Shown here piece after piece: positions 27,585-35,669 of a stretch of DNA of 64,000 bases. Source of the DNA: Janibacter limosus (GTDB taxonomy: Bacteria > Actinomycetota > Actinomycetes > Actinomycetales > Dermatophilaceae); contig NZ_CP036164.1 of NCBI RefSeq assembly GCF_004295485.1, forward strand, positions 1,178,001 through 1,242,000. The letters are read 5' to 3'. Each line of letters starts with the position of its first letter. Positions within the stretch are counted from its first letter, which is position 1. Below the pieces are notes generated by a model that saw nothing but the letters and a program-made list of their open reading frames with translations, had not been told where the DNA came from and searched no databases. A program made the translations under genes and the position numbers.

Positions 27585-29034
27585 CCCGACCGGCTTTCTC
27601 ACCACTCGCGAGCGCGAGCTGCCCGCGCGTCGACCCGTCGACGTGCGCATCAAGGACTGGAAGGAGGTCTACGAGGAGCAGCAGGCAGGACAGCTGCAGC
27701 GCCAGGCCGGCCGCTGCATGGACTGCGGCATCCCCTTCTGCCACTCCGGCTGCCCGCTGGGCAACCTGATCCCGGAGTGGAACGACCTCGCCTGGCGCGG
27801 CGACTGGCACGACGCGATCGAGCGGTTGCACGCCACGAACAACTTCCCCGAGTTCACCGGCCGCCTCTGCCCGGCCCCCTGCGAGACCGCGTGCGTGCTC
27901 GGCATCAACCAGCCGGCCGTGACGATCAAGCAGATCGAGGTCACGACCATCGAGGAGGCCTTCGGCCGCGGCGACGTCCCGCCGCAGATCCCCGACCGCC
28001 TCACCGGCAAGACCGTCGCCGTCGTGGGCTCCGGACCAGCCGGACTGGCCGCCGCCCAGCAGCTCACGCGGGCCGGTCACACCGTGGCCGTCTACGAGCG
28101 CGCGGACAAGCCCGGCGGCCTGCTGCGCTACGGGATCCCGGAGTTCAAGATGGAGAAGCGGATCGTCGACCGCCGCATCCAGCAGATGAAGGCCGAAGGC
28201 ACCCGATTCCGCTCCGGCGTCGACATCGGCACCGAGATCACCGGCCAACAGCTGCGTGACCGGTACGACGCGGTCGTCCTGGCCGTCGGCTCGACCGTCC
28301 CGCGTGACCTCCCGGTCCCGGGCCGTGAGCTCGATGGTGTGCTGCAGGCGATGGACTTCCTGCCGCCGGCCAACCGGGTCGCGCTCGGCGAGGAGGTCGA
28401 GGGACAGGTCACCGCCGAGGGCAAGGACGTCATCATCATCGGCGGTGGCGACACCGGGGCAGACTGCCTGGGCACCTCGATCCGTCAGGGCGCGAAGTCG
28501 ATCACGAGTCTCGAGATCATGCCCCAGCCGACGCCGGACCGTCCGGAGAGCCAGCCCTGGCCGACCTACCCGATGCTCTTCCGCGTCGCCTCCGCGCACG
28601 AGGAGGGCGGGGACCGGGTCTACGCGGTGTCCACCACCGAGATCATCGGGGACGAGGACGGCAAGGTCTCCGGTCTGCGTCTGACCGAGGTGGCCCGCGG
28701 CGAGAGCGGCTTCGAGCCGGTCGAGGGCACCGAGCGGGTCCTGCCGGCCCAGCTCGTGCTGCTGGCGATGGGCTTCCTCGGCCCCGAGCCGGCCGGGGTC
28801 GTCGCCCAGCTGGGCGTCGAGACCGACGAGCGGTCCAACGTCGTGCGCGGCAGCGACTACCAGACCGGGGTCCCCGGGGTCTTCGTCGCCGGCGACGCGG
28901 GTCGTGGGCAGTCGCTCATCGTCTGGGCGATCGCCGAGGGACGGGCAGCCGCGCACGGGGTCGACAGCTACCTCATGGGTTCCTCGCAGCTGCCGCGCCC
29001 GATCAACCCGACCGATCGACCGCTGATCGCCTGA
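27577..29034 (+). CDS. gltD: Glutamate synthase (NADPH), small subunit
   Basis: GltD passes electrons from NADPH through FAD and two Fe-S clusters to GltB. The 485-residue protein has the N-terminal cysteines [17 protein letters not shown] and [12 protein letters not shown] for the clusters, the FAD fold [17 protein letters not shown], and the NADPH fold [16 protein letters not shown]. The C-terminal [21 protein letters not shown] is also typical. The start is GTG 27577, inside the gltB end. A long hairpin terminator follows. Confidence 0.97.
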   Translation: MADPTGFLTTRERELPARRPVDVRIKDWKEVYEEQQAGQLQRQAGRCMDCGIPFCHSGCPLGNLIPEWNDLAWRGDWHDAIERLHATNNFPEFTGRLCPAPCETACVLGINQPAVTIKQIEVTTIEEAFGRGDVPPQIPDRLTGKTVAVVGSGPAGLAAAQQLTRAGHTVAVYERADKPGGLLRYGIPEFKMEKRIVDRRIQQMKAEGTRFRSGVDIGTEITGQQLRDRYDAVVLAVGSTVPRDLPVPGRELDGVLQAMDFLPPANRVALGEEVEGQVTAEGKDVIIIGGGDTGADCLGTSIRQGAKSITSLEIMPQPTPDRPESQPWPTYPMLFRVASAHEEGGDRVYAVSTTEIIGDEDGKVSGLRLTEVARGESGFEPVEGTERVLPAQLVLLAMGFLGPEPAGVVAQLGVETDERSNVVRGSDYQTGVPGVFVAGDAGRGQSLIVWAIAEGRAAAHGVDSYLMGSSQLPRPINPTDRPLIA

Positions 29035-29053
29035 GAGCGCCACGGACGACGAG

Positions 29054-29099
29054 GACGAAGGGGGTGGGACCACCGAGCGGTGGTACCACCCCCTTCGTC
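29054..29099 (+). terminator. Long hairpin terminator after gltD
   Basis: GACGAAGGGGGTGG (29054-29067) pairs perfectly with CCACCCCCTTCGTC (29086-29099), and an inner ACCACC/GGTGGT stem with loop GAGC extends it. There is no T-tract. It lies 19 nt after gltD and just before the pyk promoter, so it separates gltBD from pyk. Confidence 0.75.
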
Positions 29100-29106
29100 A
29101 TGGTCA

Positions 29107-29119
29107 TAGGCTGGACGCA
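29107..29119 (+). promoter_or_regulatory. Candidate -10 box of leaderless pyk
   Basis: TAGGCT (29107-29112) lies 6 nt before the pyk ATG and 8 nt after the preceding terminator hairpin. No ribosome site is present, so pyk is probably leaderless. Confidence 0.55.
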
Positions 29120-30615
29120 TGCGTCGCGCCAAGATCGTTGCCACCCTCGGCCCCTCCACCTCGACACCGGAGCGCATCCGCGAGCTCGTCGCGGCTGGCA
29201 TGGACGTCGCCCGGCTCAACCTCTCCCACGGCGAGTACTCGGTCCACGAGGCCAACTACCGCAGCGTCCGGGAGGCGAGCGACGCGACCGGCCACGCCGT
29301 GGGCGTCCTCGTCGACCTGCAGGGACCCAAGATCCGCACCGGGCGCTTCGCCGACGGTCCGATCGTGCTCTCCGCGGGTGACCACTTCACCATCACCACC
29401 CGGGATGTCCCCGGCGACCAGCAGGTCGTCGGGACGACCTACACCGGCCTCGCCGGCGACGTGAGCGCGGGGGACACGATCCTCGTCGACGACGGCAAGA
29501 TCACCCTGGCCGTGCACGACGTCGACGCGACCGACGTGCGGTGCGTCGTCGTCTACGGCGGCCCGCTGTCCAACAACAAGGGGATCAACCTGCCCGGCGC
29601 GGCCGTGAGCGCACCGGCCTTGTCGGACAAGGACGAGCAGGACCTGCGGTGGGCTCTGGGGCTGCGTGCCGACTACGTCGCCCTCAGCTTCGTCCGCTCG
29701 GCGCGGGACATCACCCGGGTCCACGAGATCATGGACGAGGCCGGGGTGCGCCTGCCCGTCATCGCCAAGATCGAGAAGCCGCAGGCGGTCGAGGCGCTCG
29801 AGGAGATCATCGATGCCTTCGACGGGATCATGGTCGCGCGCGGCGACCTCGGGGTCGAGCTGCCGCTCGAGCAGGTGCCGATCGTGCAGAAGCGGGCCGT
29901 GGAGATGTGCCGGCAGAAGGCCAAACCGGTCATCGTCGCCACCCAGGTGCTCGAGTCGATGATCGAGAACTCGAGGCCGACCCGGGCAGAGGCGAGCGAC
30001 GCTGCCAATGCCGTGCTCGACGGCGCCGACGCGCTGATGCTCTCGGGGGAGACGGCGGTCGGGAAGTTCCCCATCGAGGTGGTCAAGACGATGTCCAAGA
30101 TCATCGAGACCACCGAGGAGGAGGGGCTGAGCCGCATGCGTGACCTCATGGGGCCACCCACCACCCAGGGCGGCGTCGTCACCGCGGCAGCTGCTGAAGC
30201 GGGGGAGGCACTCGGGGTGAAGTACCTCATCGCCTTCACCCAGACCGGTGGGTCCGCACGCCGGCTGGCGCAGGTCCGCTCCGGCCTGCCGATGCTGGCC
30301 TTCTCCCCAGTGCAGGACACGCGCTCCCAGCTCTCGCTGGTGTGGGGGATGCAGACCTTCCTGACGCCGGCCGTGACGCACACCGACCAGTACGCCCTGA
30401 TGGTCGACGAGCAGCTCCTCGAGCTGGGCTGGGTCGAGGAGGGGGACCGGGTGGTCATCGTCGCCGGCTCGCCCCCCGGCGTTCCCGGCTCGACCAACGC
30501 CATGCGGGTGCACCGGATCGGTGACGCGAAGAACAAGACGACGGTCGCCTACCGCGACGGTGCCACCGACAACCCCGACGACGTCGTCGGCGCACTGCCC
30601 GGTGGGATGGGCTGA
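29119..30615 (+). CDS. pyk: Pyruvate kinase
   Basis: Pyruvate kinase makes pyruvate and ATP from phosphoenolpyruvate. The 498-residue protein opens with [20 protein letters not shown] and shows [20 protein letters not shown], the catalytic-site signature [30 protein letters not shown] and [18 protein letters not shown]. The C-terminal regulatory domain follows. It has its own promoter and is followed by tRNA-Leu and pdtaR. No further terminator is evident before the tRNA promoter. Confidence 0.97.
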   Translation: MRRAKIVATLGPSTSTPERIRELVAAGMDVARLNLSHGEYSVHEANYRSVREASDATGHAVGVLVDLQGPKIRTGRFADGPIVLSAGDHFTITTRDVPGDQQVVGTTYTGLAGDVSAGDTILVDDGKITLAVHDVDATDVRCVVVYGGPLSNNKGINLPGAAVSAPALSDKDEQDLRWALGLRADYVALSFVRSARDITRVHEIMDEAGVRLPVIAKIEKPQAVEALEEIIDAFDGIMVARGDLGVELPLEQVPIVQKRAVEMCRQKAKPVIVATQVLESMIENSRPTRAEASDAANAVLDGADALMLSGETAVGKFPIEVVKTMSKIIETTEEEGLSRMRDLMGPPTTQGGVVTAAAAEAGEALGVKYLIAFTQTGGSARRLAQVRSGLPMLAFSPVQDTRSQLSLVWGMQTFLTPAVTHTDQYALMVDEQLLELGWVEEGDRVVIVAGSPPGVPGSTNAMRVHRIGDAKNKTTVAYRDGATDNPDDVVGALPGGMG

Positions 30616-30660
30616 GTCGGGAGCACCCCCCTTCGGTCGGTATGCTTGCGGCGCACTCCC

Positions 30661-30746
30661 GCCGGGGTGGTGGAATGGCAGACACGGAGCACTCAAAATG
30701 CTCTGCCCGCAAGGGCGTGCGGGTTCAAGTCCCGCCCTCGGCACCA
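30661..30746 (+). tRNA. tRNA-Leu(CAA)
   Basis: The full class II cloverleaf is present: acceptor stem GCCGGGG with CCTCGGC, D-arm TGGTGGAATGGCAGACAC, anticodon stem GAGCA/TGCTC around the loop CTCAAAA giving anticodon CAA (codon UUG), a long variable arm around CCCGCAAGGGC, and T-arm GGGTTCAAGTCCC. CCA is encoded (30744-30746). A -10-like TATGCT lies at 30641-30646. Confidence 0.97.
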
Positions 30747-30776
30747 GATGCTTCACCAACGACGGAGGACACGACC

Positions 30777-31376
30777 ATGACGGCGGAGACCGACAGCCAG
30801 CAGGGCCTGCGGGTGCTGCTCGCCGAGGACGAGGCGCTGATCCGTCTTGACCTGGCCGAGATGCTCACGGATGCCGGGTACGACGTCGTCGGCCAGGCCA
30901 GCAACGGTGAGGAGGCCGTGTCCCTCGCGGACTCGCTGCTGCCGGACCTGATCATCATGGACGTCAAGATGCCGGTCATGGACGGCCTCACGGCCGCCGA
31001 GACGATCGGCAGCAAGCGCATCTGCCCCGTGATCATGCTCACCGCCTTCTCGCAGAAGGAGCTCGTCGAGCGGGCGCGCGACGCGGGCGTCATGGCCTAC
31101 ATCGTCAAGCCCTTCACCGTCTCCGACGTCACGCCGGCGATCGAGGTCGCGACCTCCCGCTGGGCGGAGCTGAAGGCACTCGAGTCCGAGGTGGCCGACC
31201 TCGGGGAGCGACTGGAGACGCGCAAGGCCGTCGAGAAGGCCAAGGGCGTGCTGATGAAGAAGCTGAAGATCACCGAGGCCGAGGCCTTCCGCTGGATCCA
31301 GAAGACCGCGATGGATCGCCGTCTGGGGATGCGTGAGGTGGCCGATGCCGTCGTCGCCGGGATGGACAAGGCCTGA
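30777..31376 (+). CDS. pdtaR: ANTAR-domain response regulator (PdtaR type)
   Basis: This 199-residue protein joins an N-terminal receiver domain ([18 protein letters not shown], phospho-acceptor in [13 protein letters not shown], then MLTAFS and YIVKPF) to a C-terminal ANTAR RNA-binding domain ([20 protein letters not shown] and [20 protein letters not shown]). ANTAR proteins prevent termination by binding paired RNA hairpins. It matches PdtaR of Mycobacterium, whose partner is the sensor kinase PdtaS, not present here. ATG 30777 has the ribosome site GGAGGA. It lies 30 nt after tRNA-Leu and may share its transcript. Confidence 0.92.
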   Translation: MTAETDSQQGLRVLLAEDEALIRLDLAEMLTDAGYDVVGQASNGEEAVSLADSLLPDLIIMDVKMPVMDGLTAAETIGSKRICPVIMLTAFSQKELVERARDAGVMAYIVKPFTVSDVTPAIEVATSRWAELKALESEVADLGERLETRKAVEKAKGVLMKKLKITEAEAFRWIQKTAMDRRLGMREVADAVVAGMDKA

Positions 31377-31398
31377 CCCAGCGCCTGCCGCGTCGGCC

Positions 31399-32151
31399 TC
31401 AGCCCAGCGAGACGACGAGCTGGGTGAGCAGGGGAGCGACGATCAGGGCGGGGAGCATGTCGCCGACCGGGATCTGACGGATCCGCAGCAGCCGCAACGC
31501 GATCCCGACGAGGATCAGACCTCCGGTGGCCGTGAGCGCGGCGATGTGCGGGTCCGGAAGCAGTGCACCCAGGCCCACGCCCAGGACCGTCAGCGACCCC
31601 TGGATGACCGCGACGCTCACCGCGGAGAGCAGCACTCCCACACCGAAGGTCGAGGCGAAGGCCAGGGCGGCGAAGCCGTCGAGGACGGACTTCAGCGCAA
31701 GCTTGTCGATGCCGCGTCCCAGGCCGTCGTCGAGGGACCCCAGGATCGTCAGCGGGCCCACGCAGAAGAGCAGGCTCGCGGTCAACCAACCCTCGATGAA
31801 GCGCTCGCGCCCCTCGGAGTCGTCGGTGCCCCGGCCGACGAGCGACTGCACGCGACCTGCAAGGGTGCCGAGCCACCGCTCGATGCCGAGCAGCGAGCCC
31901 ACCACGCTGCCGAGGATGAGCGAGCCCAGGACGATGAGCACCGGTGCGCCGGAGCCCACGGCGTCCCGCAGAGCAGGCGCGGTCACGTCCATGACGGACA
32001 GACCGGCCATGAGCAGGGTGACCAGGCCGAGGCAGTCCGTGACGACGTCACGGGTGTGCTCGGGCAGACGCCCGCCGATGACCATGCCGAGCAGTGCCCC
32101 CGCGATGACCGTGAGCACGTTGAGCACCGTTCCGGCACCGATGAAGTCCAC
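31399..32151 (-). CDS. DUF554-family membrane protein
   Basis: This 250-residue protein has about seven hydrophobic segments. The opening GTVLNVLTVIAGALLGMVIGGRLPE, the central LTASLLFCVGPLTILGSLDDGLGRG and the later KSVLDGFAALAFASTFGVGVLLS match the DUF554 family. The function is unproven; these proteins are often drawn as transporters or channels. It follows the GT-C-like gene on the same strand by 14 nt and is convergent with pdtaR. Confidence 0.85.
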   Translation of the reverse strand: MDFIGAGTVLNVLTVIAGALLGMVIGGRLPEHTRDVVTDCLGLVTLLMAGLSVMDVTAPALRDAVGSGAPVLIVLGSLILGSVVGSLLGIERWLGTLAGRVQSLVGRGTDDSEGRERFIEGWLTASLLFCVGPLTILGSLDDGLGRGIDKLALKSVLDGFAALAFASTFGVGVLLSAVSVAVIQGSLTVLGVGLGALLPDPHIAALTATGGLILVGIALRLLRIRQIPVGDMLPALIVAPLLTQLVVSLG

Positions 32152-32165
32152 GGGTCTCCTTGTCG

Positions 32166-33857
32166 TCAGTCGCCGAGGTCACGATAGACGCCGAGCTCAC
32201 CCTCTCTGTGTCGCATCTCGACCGTGCCCACCCGCCGGGCCGAGGGCGGCAGGCCGGAGTGGAGCTCCGGCTGTGTGCTGTCGACGATGTAGAGGCGGGT
32301 GGCGCCCCCGGGGGCGCTGCTGCCCCACAGGTGCTCGGCGTCCTCGGGGAAGGGCCAGGTCCGCAGGTAGTAGGGTTCCCACCCCTGCCGATGGGCCTGC
32401 CAGGCGATGGCGGGGGCCGCGCCGAGCGTGGGCACGAAGCCGAGCCCGTTGATCTGGACGGCCCGGTTCTCCCCGGGGCCGAGGTCCTCGCCAGCGAGTC
32501 GGGCGACCCGGGTCATCGCGTCCGTCTCCGTCCAGTCGGGCTGGTGGGCCAGGGGCACGGACACGATCGAGCCGACGACGAGGGCTCCAGCGAGCGGGAG
32601 GGCGATCCTGGCCGGCAGGTGAGGGGTGGCGTCCGCGAGGTAGGCGAGGCCGCGCCAGGCCAGCGCGGCCCAGGTGAAGGCTGCGACGGGCAGCCACGTG
32701 ATCACCCAGTAGGGAGCCAGCGGCCACTCGGGCAGCCGGGAGGCGGTGGCGAGCATCCCGAGGTTGGCGACCAGGGCCACCCTGGCCGGCCACACGCTGC
32801 TGGCCCGCCCACGAGGAACCTTGTAGCCGGTGGAGATGGCGACGAGGAGGACGAGCATCGCCACGCCGACCGCGGTGGCCAGGCCGCTGCCGTCGACGAG
32901 CAGGTCCTCGGTGTAGCGGCGGAATCCTCCGGGCACCGGTGCGATGAGGCTCAGGTGAGCGGCGCCGTTGACAACACCGATCGGTGTGCCGGTGCCCGAG
33001 GTGGCCCACCGGATCAGCTGGCCGAGGTTGTTGGGCTGGTTCACCACGAGCTCGACGAGGCTCGGCAGCCACACGAGTACCCCGAGCCCGAGTGCCCATC
33101 GGTGGCTGACGGTGTGGGCACGGACCCGACGACGCCTCCGACCGCGGGTGGTCCGCGGCCACAGGAGGAGGGCCGCCGCGGCGAGCGCGAGCAGGACGGC
33201 CAGCGGCAGGAAGGCGAGGTTGGACTGTGCGGTGAGCGAGACCGCGACGACGAAGGGAGGAAGTGCCCGCCGGTCCCCTCGGGCCAGCGCCCACAGCAGG
33301 ATCAGGGCGAGGTGGACCGGCAGGAGCGGAGCATAGGGGTTGAAGGGGCGGAAGAGTGCCTCTGGTCCGATGGCCCACTGGGTGAGGAGTACCCCGCAGG
33401 TGAAGACGGTGACCGCAAGCGCGCCTCCGAGTCGCCGTGCCCACACGACGCTCAGGACCGACGCGGTGGCGGCGATGAGGGCCCCGCCGAGGACCAGCCC
33501 CGCCGCTGAGCCCCCGGTGAGGGCGAGCGGGAGGGCCAGCAGGTAGAACTGCAGTGGTCCGAGGTGGTGCGTCGAGAGCGAGGGGTCGACGCCGTCGCCG
33601 GAGGTGCTGCGCATGCCCGTGACGGGGAACCGGCCGTCGAGGATGTCCGCGGTGCGCAGGGCGATCGTCGCGTCGTCGCCGTTGGGTTGCCAGCCGTGGG
33701 CGAGGGCCTGGACCGCCGCGAGGACGGGGGCGATGAGGACCGCGAGCACGGCCAGGGCGACGAGCCGGTCGGTGGTGCTCCAACCGCGGGGGTCGAGGCG
33801 GTGCATCACCTCGCGTGGGGAGGCGCGTGCAGATGGGCGGGGGGAGCCGCGTCCCAC
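32166..33857 (-). CDS. Polytopic membrane protein, GT-C glycosyltransferase-like
   Basis: This protein of 563 residues has about ten membrane segments. An acidic extracytoplasmic loop follows the first helix (HGWQPNGDDATIALRTADILDG), as in GT-C glycosyltransferases that use lipid-linked sugars. A soluble C-terminal part begins near residue 440. No specific family is recognised. GTG 33857 follows the PaaI-like stop directly; ATG 33806 (MHRLDPRG) is an alternative start. Its second half is clearly related to the shorter gene at 34372-35334 (shared FAPxPGGFR-like and W-P-x-x-EDAE motifs). Confidence 0.6.
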   Translation of the reverse strand: MGRGSPRPSARASPREVMHRLDPRGWSTTDRLVALAVLAVLIAPVLAAVQALAHGWQPNGDDATIALRTADILDGRFPVTGMRSTSGDGVDPSLSTHHLGPLQFYLLALPLALTGGSAAGLVLGGALIAATASVLSVVWARRLGGALAVTVFTCGVLLTQWAIGPEALFRPFNPYAPLLPVHLALILLWALARGDRRALPPFVVAVSLTAQSNLAFLPLAVLLALAAAALLLWPRTTRGRRRRRVRAHTVSHRWALGLGVLVWLPSLVELVVNQPNNLGQLIRWATSGTGTPIGVVNGAAHLSLIAPVPGGFRRYTEDLLVDGSGLATAVGVAMLVLLVAISTGYKVPRGRASSVWPARVALVANLGMLATASRLPEWPLAPYWVITWLPVAAFTWAALAWRGLAYLADATPHLPARIALPLAGALVVGSIVSVPLAHQPDWTETDAMTRVARLAGEDLGPGENRAVQINGLGFVPTLGAAPAIAWQAHRQGWEPYYLRTWPFPEDAEHLWGSSAPGGATRLYIVDSTQPELHSGLPPSARRVGTVEMRHREGELGVYRDLGD

Positions 33858-34301
33858 TCAGGCGCCGGGCGGCAGGTCGCGCAGGATGCAGGTGATGCGC
33901 GAGGTGCAGACACGACGACCCTCGTCGTCGCTGATCGTCACCTCGTAGCAGGCCACGCTGCCTCCGAGCGTCACGGGCACGGCGGTCGCGGTGACCCACC
34001 CGGTGCGCGCCGCGCGGTGGTGGGTGGCATTGATGTCGAGCCCGACCGCGATCTTGCCGAGGGTGTGGGCGTGCAGCGCCGAGCCGATGGAGCCGACGGT
34101 CTCGGCGAGTACGACGCTCGCCCCTCCGTGGAGGATCCCGTAGGGCTGGGTGTTGCCCTCTACTGGCATGCGCGCGACGATCCGGTCGGCCGCGGCCTCG
34201 AGGACCTCGATACCCATCCGCTCAGGAAGGGCGCCACGGACCGAGTTGAGCTGGTCAGGGGTCGGGGGTTGGCTTCGCGCCGGCAGGGTGGCGTCGGTCA
34301 T
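33858..34301 (-). CDS. PaaI-type hotdog thioesterase
   Basis: This 147-residue single hotdog domain has the thioesterase motif PYGILHGGASVVLAETVGS, where HGG and the following acidic residue line the active site, and the later LDINATHHRAARTGWVTATA strand. It probably hydrolyses an acyl- or aryl-CoA. AGGAGT lies 5 nt before ATG 34301 on this strand. The gene ends immediately before the GT-C-like gene's start, so they are probably co-transcribed, although a functional link is not obvious. Confidence 0.85.
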   Translation of the reverse strand: MTDATLPARSQPPTPDQLNSVRGALPERMGIEVLEAAADRIVARMPVEGNTQPYGILHGGASVVLAETVGSIGSALHAHTLGKIAVGLDINATHHRAARTGWVTATAVPVTLGGSVACYEVTISDDEGRRVCTSRITCILRDLPPGA

Positions 34302-34371
34302 CGTGACTCCTACATCTGTTGATTCGTACGCGGCTCAGCCTGCCACGGGCACAGGTCGCCGCTCCACACAC

Positions 34372-35334
34372 CTACCAGGGGGACGGCACCTGGACGTAGA
34401 CGGCGACCGAGTCCCGTCCCGAGAGGCCGACCGTGCCGAGCGGGCGGAACCCCGCCGGGGGAGTGCGATCGGGTGTGTCGCTCCCGATGAGGTGGACCCG
34501 GACCGTGTCCGCCGGCGCCCGGACCGTGGCGAACCGCTCGGCGTCCTCGGACGTCGGCCACGCGTAGAGGTAGTGGGTGGTGAACCCCGCTCGTTCGAGC
34601 TGCAGCGCGACGGCCGGGGTCGTTGAGAGACTCGCCAGGTAACCGCGTCCGCTCACGGTGACGGAGGATCCGGGACGGAACTCGCTGCTCGCCTCGAGCA
34701 CGAGCGTGCTGGCGCCGCGCCCCAGGTCGGATCCGACGGTGCTGACCGGGTGGGCCAGTACGGCCAGCAGCAGCGAGAGAGCGGCGGCAGGCGGGACGAG
34801 CCTCATGACGACCGGCCGGTCGAATGCCCGCGGCAGCTGCCGCACGTGCAGGGCGGCCCGCCAGGCGATGGCAGCCCAGGCGAAGACCACGATGGGGATC
34901 ACGCTCGCCAGGTAGTGGCTGGCGAGCCCGTCGACAGGAAGGCGGGCCACCGTCACGAGGAGCAGAGCCGCTCCGAGCAGCGCCACGCGGGCGGGCACGG
35001 TTGCGACGCGTCGGCGGCGGGCGGCTCCCCACCGCACCGCGGACCCGGCCAGGAGACCCAGGACCAGCCCTCCCAGCACCTGGATGGTCCACGACGGTTC
35101 GTAGACGAGGTCCAGACCGAGGGGGCGGAACCCTCCGGGCGCCGGTGCGAAGAGTCCCATGCGTGCCAGGGCTCCCTCGAGGCCTTGGGTGGCGACACCC
35201 GAGCGGGCAGCCCTGGCCAGCTGCACGAGGTTGCCCGGGTCGTGGCGCAGCGGCTCGAGCAGGACCGGCGCCCAGACGAGCCCGGCACAGACCAGGGCCC
35301 ACGTGACTGCGGGCGACGGGCGGATCTGGGCCAC
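34372..35334 (-). pseudogene. N-terminally truncated paralogue of the GT-C-like protein at 32166-33857
   Basis: The 320-residue frame aligns by eye with roughly the second half of the 563-residue neighbour: WAPVLLEPLRHDPGNLVQL against WLPSLVELVVNQPNNLGQL, GLFAPAPGGFR against SLIAPVPGGFR, and YLYAWPTSEDAERF against YLRTWPFPEDAEHL. The first ~240 residues, including the acidic loop expected to hold catalytic residues, are absent, and the DNA upstream to polA shows no matching frame. It may be a decayed duplicate or a short gene with another role. GTG 35334 is the only evident start. Confidence 0.55.
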
Positions 35335-35575
35335 GGAGCGACCAGGGGTGCTGCGTGGGGGACGACGCTGCCGGAGTGCTCGCCCACAGCTGGCGGTGCA
35401 TCACGTGGTCACGGACTCGTCGGCTCGTCTTGCGCGACGGTGTGACGCCTGGGCCCGTCACGGTCGGTGGCGCGGGCGTGGCACGGCATCGGTCGGGCAC
35501 GCCGCCATGGTCGGTCCTCCGGGAGTGCCTGGGTGGATGGGCTGTCGCCGCTGGCTCGCGAGCCAGAGGTGCCAG

Positions 35576-35622
35576 GTCCGTAGAGTAGCGGCCCCGCGGC
35601 CGCGGGGCCCTCCGAGACGGAC
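35576..35622. repeat. Nested palindrome upstream of polA
   Basis: A perfect 20-bp palindrome, GGCCCCGCGGCCGCGGGGCC (35590-35609), lies inside a second pair of arms, GTCCGT (35576-35581) and ACGGAC (35617-35622). It is in the 334-bp gap between the truncated membrane-protein gene and polA, in which I otherwise see only the polA -10 box. It could be a terminator for leftward or rightward readthrough, or a regulator site. Confidence 0.6.
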
Positions 35623-35655
35623 ACCCGTCGTCCGTGGGGTGTCGGCCCGAGCGCC

Positions 35656-35669
35656 TAGGCTGTCGCGCG
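35656..35669 (+). promoter_or_regulatory. Candidate -10 box of leaderless polA
   Basis: TAGGCT (35656-35661) lies 7 nt before the GTG at 35669, where DNA polymerase I homology begins. There is no ribosome site between them. Confidence 0.55.

Noticed and set aside
22884..27653. A 1589-codon open frame on the minus strand opposite gltB
   Set aside because: It is the antisense shadow of gltB in high-GC DNA; its translation has no family motifs, while gltB is a textbook match.
35159..35668. Upstream extension of polA in the same frame (170 extra codons)
   Set aside because: The extension is Arg/Pro-rich, overlaps the truncated membrane-protein gene on the other strand, and polymerase homology starts at GTG 35669 behind a -10 box.
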